Assembly (NCBI GenBank): GCA_002471275.1
Contig: DKPQ01000009.1
Location: 124,001 to 188,000, forward strand
Direction: 5' to 3'
DNA length: 64,000 nt
Source: Flammeovirgaceae bacterium UBA7330
Lineage (GTDB): Bacteria > Bacteroidota > Bacteroidia > Cytophagales > Cyclobacteriaceae
The position numbers and the translations under genes are program-made. Position 1 is the stretch's first letter. The number at the start of each line of letters is the position of its first letter. Below, piece after piece: positions 59,386 to 64,000 of the stretch. The notes below the pieces were generated by a model. That model searched no databases, had not been told where the DNA came from, and saw only the letters and a program-made list of their open reading frames with translations.

Positions 59386-60733
59386 CGTTAAATGGTAATA
59401 TCCAATTTTTATGTTTCCATGATTCCTTCTTATCAGCAAGGTTGACCGTAGGGTCTACAAAGGCAGTGCTTCGCCTGCCATTAATTGCTACATAGCTTTC
59501 TACATATACTTCTAAATATTCATGCCCCTGTTTTTCAAAATGTTTTTTAAGAAAATGAGCATATTCTAAAATGAAATCGGGCTGGGTGGACATTTGCTTC
59601 TCTTGAAATGGCGTTAGAAAATCTGCATTGTTGACATAAAAATGCTCACCCGTTTTTCCATTCACAATTTTAAAACTCGCATATCCTGCTTTCTCCATTA
59701 ACATTACCCGCCAACTAAATCGGTAGCCCTCTTCGGTCCAAAACAATTCACCGGGATAGGCCAGATAACGAAACGGAAAAGTGATCTGTACAATAAAGAA
59801 AACTGCCAGAAGCGATATTTTAAGCTTATTTGCCTTATTGAAACTTTGTAATAGTTTCTTCTGGTTGTCAAACTTTTTTTTATTGATTTTCAGTGCTTTA
59901 GCTGCTATGGATAATAGTTTATCATGAAATTTCGCATCAAAAAAGATCGTTGCAGCCAGAATCATGATAAAAGGGAACATCCCAATTGGGAAGAGCACCC
60001 AGGTGAGCATATGAAAAACTACTACTAAAACAAAGGCGACTAAACGAATACGTTTGTAAAGCAATAAAAAAGGAATAGATAAGTCAAAGATGGCTCCTGA
60101 CCAACTGAATAAATAAATTAACCAATTTTGATGGAAAAAATTTCCCAATATTGGTAAATCATAATGTGCTGGAAGCCAAATTTTCAGTGGCATTCCTTGT
60201 AAAAGCCAGTCTGAATTGAGCTTGGCCAGACCCGCATAAAAGTACACAATGGCTACTAGTAGTTTGAGGGCATCGATAGTCCATTGAGGCACTTGTTCAA
60301 ATGATAAAATAGGTTGGCGCTTAGCATCTAATGAAAAATAGGCATTTACCGGCAAAAATATTAACAGGAACGCCACCAAAGAGATAAAATAATAATGGTT
60401 AAGATAGGTTGTCTTATCCATCAGCTCTATGTAAGTAAAAGACAAAAAAAAGAGGATAATGGATAAGCGATATTTATACCCTAAGGCAACACCAATGGCA
60501 GACAGGCCACAAATTAAAAACAGAACATAAGTCCACTCGCCCAGTGGTTTTATGAATTCAAAGCCATAATAGGAAAAATGAAACAAGGGTTTTATATAGA
60601 GTTTATCTATCCAACCCAAAGCCCAAAACCGAATGATACTTATAGCCATGAGGAAACCAAAAAAAATGCGAAAGACTGCAAGAGGTGCAGCCTTCGTTGA
60701 TCGCATTAAGTATTTATTGATAAACAAGCTCAT
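59366..60733 (-). CDS. HTTM-domain membrane protein
   Basis: The 455-residue protein belongs to the HTTM (vitamin K-dependent gamma-carboxylase-like) family. It has about seven hydrophobic segments in its first 270 residues (FRIFFGFLMAISIIRFWALG, TYVLFLICGLSAIGVALGY, IYLFSWSGAIFDLSIPFLLL) and a soluble C-terminal part. The carboxylase Lys of the eukaryotic enzyme is not obvious. The gene lies between imelysin and the receptor, 2 bases from the former. Function in this setting is unknown. Confidence 0.8.
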   Translation of the reverse strand: MSLFINKYLMRSTKAAPLAVFRIFFGFLMAISIIRFWALGWIDKLYIKPLFHFSYYGFEFIKPLGEWTYVLFLICGLSAIGVALGYKYRLSIILFFLSFTYIELMDKTTYLNHYYFISLVAFLLIFLPVNAYFSLDAKRQPILSFEQVPQWTIDALKLLVAIVYFYAGLAKLNSDWLLQGMPLKIWLPAHYDLPILGNFFHQNWLIYLFSWSGAIFDLSIPFLLLYKRIRLVAFVLVVVFHMLTWVLFPIGMFPFIMILAATIFFDAKFHDKLLSIAAKALKINKKKFDNQKKLLQSFNKANKLKISLLAVFFIVQITFPFRYLAYPGELFWTEEGYRFSWRVMLMEKAGYASFKIVNGKTGEHFYVNNADFLTPFQEKQMSTQPDFILEYAHFLKKHFEKQGHEYLEVYVESYVAINGRRSTAFVDPTVNLADKKESWKHKNWILPFNDEIKGL

Positions 60734-60735
60734 GT

Positions 60736-61863
60736 TTAGTCACCATCGGCATCTACATAGTCCACACGGATATTTAGGGCTTGAAACATATCTACTTTTA
60801 ACAGAATAGTGTTAGCCTGAAGTTCATCATAGGTTTGAAGCATTTGTGCATTATTATTCTCCACTTCAGTATAAAAGTTTTCACCCAGGTTTTCGGCCTT
60901 AGCTTTGGATTTGGCAAATTGATCGTTTATAAGACCCGAGAGATCACTACCATCTGTTATAGAATTAAGAAAATCAAGGTAACTTTTAAGGCTTTCACCC
61001 TGCCCGTTTCCATTATAGTATTGCCCATTGAAAAAATCAATCGTTGCATTCAAAGACGCCATGAAAAGTGTTTTGGAGACATCTCTTCTGTAAAAAGCTT
61101 CTACCCGGTCACTCAAAGGCGTATTGGAAAAAACACCAGCAGGAATACCGATTTTACCAGCTCGTAGCGTTCTTTCATAATAAAACATGTAGTCGTTGAC
61201 AAGTTTATTTACCGAGCTACTAGCCGTTGATCCATCATTATTTACAAATTCATCACGGTATCCGCCTTCCCAATCCTGCAATACGGCAGTTGAAAGATCT
61301 GCTAAACGGTTGATAAGGTCATTCAGATAATTTCTCAAATTTTCCTCGGTTTCAAATCGCTCCAATATCATCTCCTGGTTTTCGGCAGCTCCATGAAGTA
61401 AATAGTCTATAGCAGGAAAACCTTGCTGGTTCCTTGAGGAGGGTAAAGTAAGATCATAAGTGCCTGAATTTACATGCTCCTCAATTGCTGTTTTACTTGT
61501 TGGAAAAACATTTGTAAAATCTCTCAAAGACAATTCTTCAGCTTTGCCAATTTCAAACATTGATACCGATTGCCAGGCAATATAAGCCTCCAGCCAAGCT
61601 ATTTTCAGAGCCTCCAGATTACTTAAAGTTCTGTTAGCAATAAAGTCATTTTTAGCGTTCGTCAAGTCAGTAAGCTTACCCACATAATTGTCATATGCAG
61701 GTATGATGATGTTGTCTGCCCAATTGACCAACATGGCTTGGCGATCAAAATTATCGGTACTTGCTTTTGGCTCGTTTTCAGTTGAGCAGGCCACAATAAA
61801 AAATATCATGGCCATGCTCAAAATGATAGAAGTTGTTTTTGTATTTAAATGATGTATAATCAT
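60736..61863 (-). CDS. Imelysin-family (peptidase M75/IrpA-like) lipoprotein
   Basis: The 375-residue exported protein has a lipobox (VACS) and the imelysin core (AYIAWQSVSMFEIGKAEELS, FPAIDYLLHG). The GxHxxE iron motif of IrpA/imelysin is replaced by G-F-P-A-I-D. Imelysins are iron-regulated periplasmic or outer-membrane proteins. The surrounding genes (DUF4856, HTTM, TonB receptor) make a recurrent Bacteroidota cluster. Peptidase activity is not established. Confidence 0.88.
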   Translation of the reverse strand: MIIHHLNTKTTSIILSMAMIFFIVACSTENEPKASTDNFDRQAMLVNWADNIIIPAYDNYVGKLTDLTNAKNDFIANRTLSNLEALKIAWLEAYIAWQSVSMFEIGKAEELSLRDFTNVFPTSKTAIEEHVNSGTYDLTLPSSRNQQGFPAIDYLLHGAAENQEMILERFETEENLRNYLNDLINRLADLSTAVLQDWEGGYRDEFVNNDGSTASSSVNKLVNDYMFYYERTLRAGKIGIPAGVFSNTPLSDRVEAFYRRDVSKTLFMASLNATIDFFNGQYYNGNGQGESLKSYLDFLNSITDGSDLSGLINDQFAKSKAKAENLGENFYTEVENNNAQMLQTYDELQANTILLKVDMFQALNIRVDYVDADGD

Positions 61864-61883
61864 GATTTAAACGATTTTTAAAG

Positions 61884-63113
61884 TTACGATCCTGCCTCAG
61901 CAACTGTAAAATCAAATTTTGCAGCTATTGCCTCAGAAATACTGTCAAGGGTCGTTTCCTTCACATCCCAGAAGCCGTTAGGGCCATCTGTCAATAACTG
62001 TGTAAGGAAGCCATCCACTTCAGATTTTGTAAAATAGGGTTGATCTGAATCCGGCATTCTGGTAAATCTTAAGCTGTAAATAAATCCGTAACCTTCTGAA
62101 AGGTTCTGAAAGGCCCCACCATAAGCTGATTCGTTACTACGATCATCCGGTAGAGCGATTTTAGCTGATTGGAGGTAATTTATAGCCCGTATGGCAATGA
62201 CCTTAGAGATATTTTCCCGAATGATGTCTGCCTGCTGGTCTCTTACATCATAAGCTTTGGCAACAATGGCAGCTCTTCCAACGGTAAAAGCGTTGAAAAT
62301 ATCTTCAGCAATTCCTGTGAAGTCATTATCATTATTTACAGTACCCGTGTAATCGTTTAAAAAACTGTCATCTTGTCCAATAGTCTGGCTGGGGTTAGCT
62401 TTATCAGCGGCTGTACCATATATGTAACCGTATGCCTCATCCCAGTTGTGTTCCATTGTGGAATAATTCTCACCGTCTTCCAATACCCCATTATCATTAT
62501 CATTTCTTTTTGTGTCTGCATCGAGCACCTCAGAACTCAAATAGTTGTTGAGCATTTGGTCAGCCATTAGGGCACCAATCAGCGATTTTGCCACTACCTG
62601 GTTTAAAACCAATCCTTTGGCATCTACATATCGGGTTTTACTCCCATCGGCAAGCTGTCCGGCTGCTCCTGGCGAGGCAACGGTATTTTGGTTTGGGAAT
62701 ACCTCATCTACCTGTGCATTGATCCAGGTTTCAAAATCAGCTTTTATCTGGCTCGATTCAGCGGTATTCGCAGAAAAGTAGTCAGCTGAAGCCGCTACTT
62801 TACCCTTGATACTCTGATCAGCAGCATTTAAATCGGCATTGTCAAAAGGTGATGCATCTCCACCGGAAGCTGTCTCGTTTCGATACATTTCCAAAAGGCG
62901 CTCTTTTGTTGCGGAGAAGTCAAGCATGGCATCTACCAACTCTTCAGCCATCATAATGCGATTAGTCTGACCATTAAATGCAACCGTTAAACTTCCATCT
63001 CTTTCAAAGGTATAGGTATCAGGAGTACTTACATTGGGTGATGGATTTTCATCATCAGAACATGAAAATAGCATCGTGCCGACTAAGGCTATCATTAATA
63101 ATTTTTTCATCAT
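61884..63113 (-). CDS. DUF4856 lipoprotein
   Basis: The 409-residue lipoprotein has a signal peptide with lipobox SCSDDENP and a helical body. It matches DUF4856, a domain usually found next to imelysin in Bacteroidota and resembling it in fold. It heads the four-gene iron-type operon, 20 bases before imelysin. A role in iron-complex binding at the outer membrane is inferred from the cluster. Confidence 0.82.
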   Translation of the reverse strand: MMKKLLMIALVGTMLFSCSDDENPSPNVSTPDTYTFERDGSLTVAFNGQTNRIMMAEELVDAMLDFSATKERLLEMYRNETASGGDASPFDNADLNAADQSIKGKVAASADYFSANTAESSQIKADFETWINAQVDEVFPNQNTVASPGAAGQLADGSKTRYVDAKGLVLNQVVAKSLIGALMADQMLNNYLSSEVLDADTKRNDNDNGVLEDGENYSTMEHNWDEAYGYIYGTAADKANPSQTIGQDDSFLNDYTGTVNNDNDFTGIAEDIFNAFTVGRAAIVAKAYDVRDQQADIIRENISKVIAIRAINYLQSAKIALPDDRSNESAYGGAFQNLSEGYGFIYSLRFTRMPDSDQPYFTKSEVDGFLTQLLTDGPNGFWDVKETTLDSISEAIAAKFDFTVAEAGS

Positions 63114-63237
63114 CAGTTATTCTACGTTTATTTAGATTAATTATAAATAGTACTGCAAAGGTGAGCATTGAGCTTTGATGTGTCAATAGCCAGACCTGGC
63201 TAATTTTCTTATCACTACCTCTAGCTATAGGTTAGGG

Positions 63238-63900
63238 TTATCGCTTGTTGTAGTTTACGGATACTAATCCAGACTCCACCGCATAAGCCACCAGATGTAT
63301 GGGTGAGGTAATATTGAGCTTTCTTAAAATGTTTTTGCGATGAGCGTTCACCGTGTGTACGCTGATATGCAATTTTTTAGCAATTTTTTCAGTGGTATTG
63401 CCATTTGCTATTAGCTCGAGCACCTCTAGTTCTCGTGGAGAGAGCGAAGTAGGCTCACAATTTTCATTTTCTTGCTGATCTGTTTCAAGTACGCTATTGA
63501 GAATGGTATTACAATAAAAACGTTGACCAATAGATACCGCCTTTAGCGCATCAATAATTTCTGTTTCACTACAATTTTTGGTAACCATACCTTTGATGCC
63601 GGATTTAATCAAAGTCTGAATGGTAATGCGGTTTTGACTATTGGTTATAACCAGCAATTGCATGCTTCCCTTTTTCTGAAGAGTAATAATTTCTTCGAGG
63701 TACTTAGGATCCTTTTCAATCACATCCAGTACTAATAAATCCGGCTTAAGATCATTTATGTTTTCGGTTAAACTTTCGGGTTTATCGATTTGTGAAGCAA
63801 GGTAAAAACCTAGTGTTTCCTCTATTAAACTAGCAATAGCCTTTCGAGTTAAAAACTGAAAGTCTGCGAGTACAACGGATTTTTCTTTTACTATTGACAC
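63238..63900 (-). CDS. NarL/FixJ-type response regulator
   Basis: The 220-residue protein has a receiver domain with the phosphorylation Asp at D59 (LVLDV) and the Lys of MVTKN. The C-terminal LuxR HTH reads LSPRELEVLELIANGNTTEK, then IAKKLHISVHTVNAHRKNIL. The first acidic pair of the receiver is reduced to ADF, so phosphorylation may be atypical. It lies upstream of the DUF4856 operon but 124 bases away. No sensor kinase is in the window. Confidence 0.88.
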   Translation of the reverse strand: MSIVKEKSVVLADFQFLTRKAIASLIEETLGFYLASQIDKPESLTENINDLKPDLLVLDVIEKDPKYLEEIITLQKKGSMQLLVITNSQNRITIQTLIKSGIKGMVTKNCSETEIIDALKAVSIGQRFYCNTILNSVLETDQQENENCEPTSLSPRELEVLELIANGNTTEKIAKKLHISVHTVNAHRKNILRKLNITSPIHLVAYAVESGLVSVNYNKR

Positions 63901-64000
63901 TATTTGTAATGATTCTAAATAATTTCAAATTACTGAAAAAATATAATAGCATCAAAATAAGTTCTTCGATCCACTTGCCAACCACCCCCTCCCCAAGCTT

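Overview
The window reads as the chromosome of a Bacteroidota bacterium, most likely a marine or soil Cytophagales-type species. Supporting signs are a type IX secretion sorting domain, a TonB-dependent receptor with an N-terminal carboxypeptidase-like domain, a DUF4856/imelysin/HTTM iron cluster, few Shine-Dalgarno sequences in most genes, and a TAnnTTTG-type promoter. Identification below family level is not possible from the sequence alone.

Region 1 (about 0.3-21.3 kb) is a genomic island. It ends at a P4-type tyrosine integrase next to an intact tRNA-Lys(TTT). Its left part is a tightly packed six-gene operon on the minus strand: an XRE repressor, a Cas4/AddB-like iron-sulfur nuclease, a long prokaryotic Argonaute with an apparently complete DEDD site, a small helical protein, an HExxH metallopeptidase-like protein and a Pif1-type helicase with a TPR tail. 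The operon starts at a promoter overlapped by a perfect palindrome. Immediately upstream lies a second module, phosphoribosyltransferase - DprA/SMF - HAD phosphatase. Together these are the best candidate in the window for an undescribed defence system. The rest of the island holds a QxK-type nuclease candidate, small HTH proteins with palindromic operators, a mobile mystery protein A/B (XRE/Fic) pair, a broken SRAP gene, and a mobile-element module (SSB-like, RadC, Toprim, AlpA) whose strong Shine-Dalgarno sequences suggest a foreign origin.

Region 2 (21.6-38.9 kb) is an aldehyde dehydrogenase, two paralogous TetR regulators and a complete cytosolic group 2a-like [NiFe]-hydrogenase cluster: small and large subunits, maturation protease, TPR protein, HypA, B, F, C, D, E, NHL-repeat protein, nickel permease and several unknown proteins. 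Seven copies of one palindrome, (T/C)TAGAA(A/T)-N4-TTTCTA(A/G), sit at the aldehyde dehydrogenase/tetR promoter, in a tandem array before the small subunit, and before hypB. They tie the region into one regulon.

Region 3 (39-48 kb) is a mosaic. It holds a 3' half of a tRNA-Met gene (an attachment-site scar), a T9SS-exported protein gene split by a nonsense codon, a PAPS-reductase-like PP-loop protein, a GIY-YIG-like protein and several unknown proteins. Region 4 (48-50 kb) is xseA-xseB, exonuclease VII.

Region 5 (50-64 kb) is metal and redox biology. It has a DtxR-family regulator divergent from a di-heme oxidoreductase/Rieske/porin operon, an ArsR-controlled mercury-resistance-like operon (fused MerT-MerP, GDCCVxC protein, MerA-like flavoprotein), a CsoR-family repressor, an iron-type uptake operon (DUF4856, imelysin, HTTM protein, TonB receptor) and a NarL-type response regulator.
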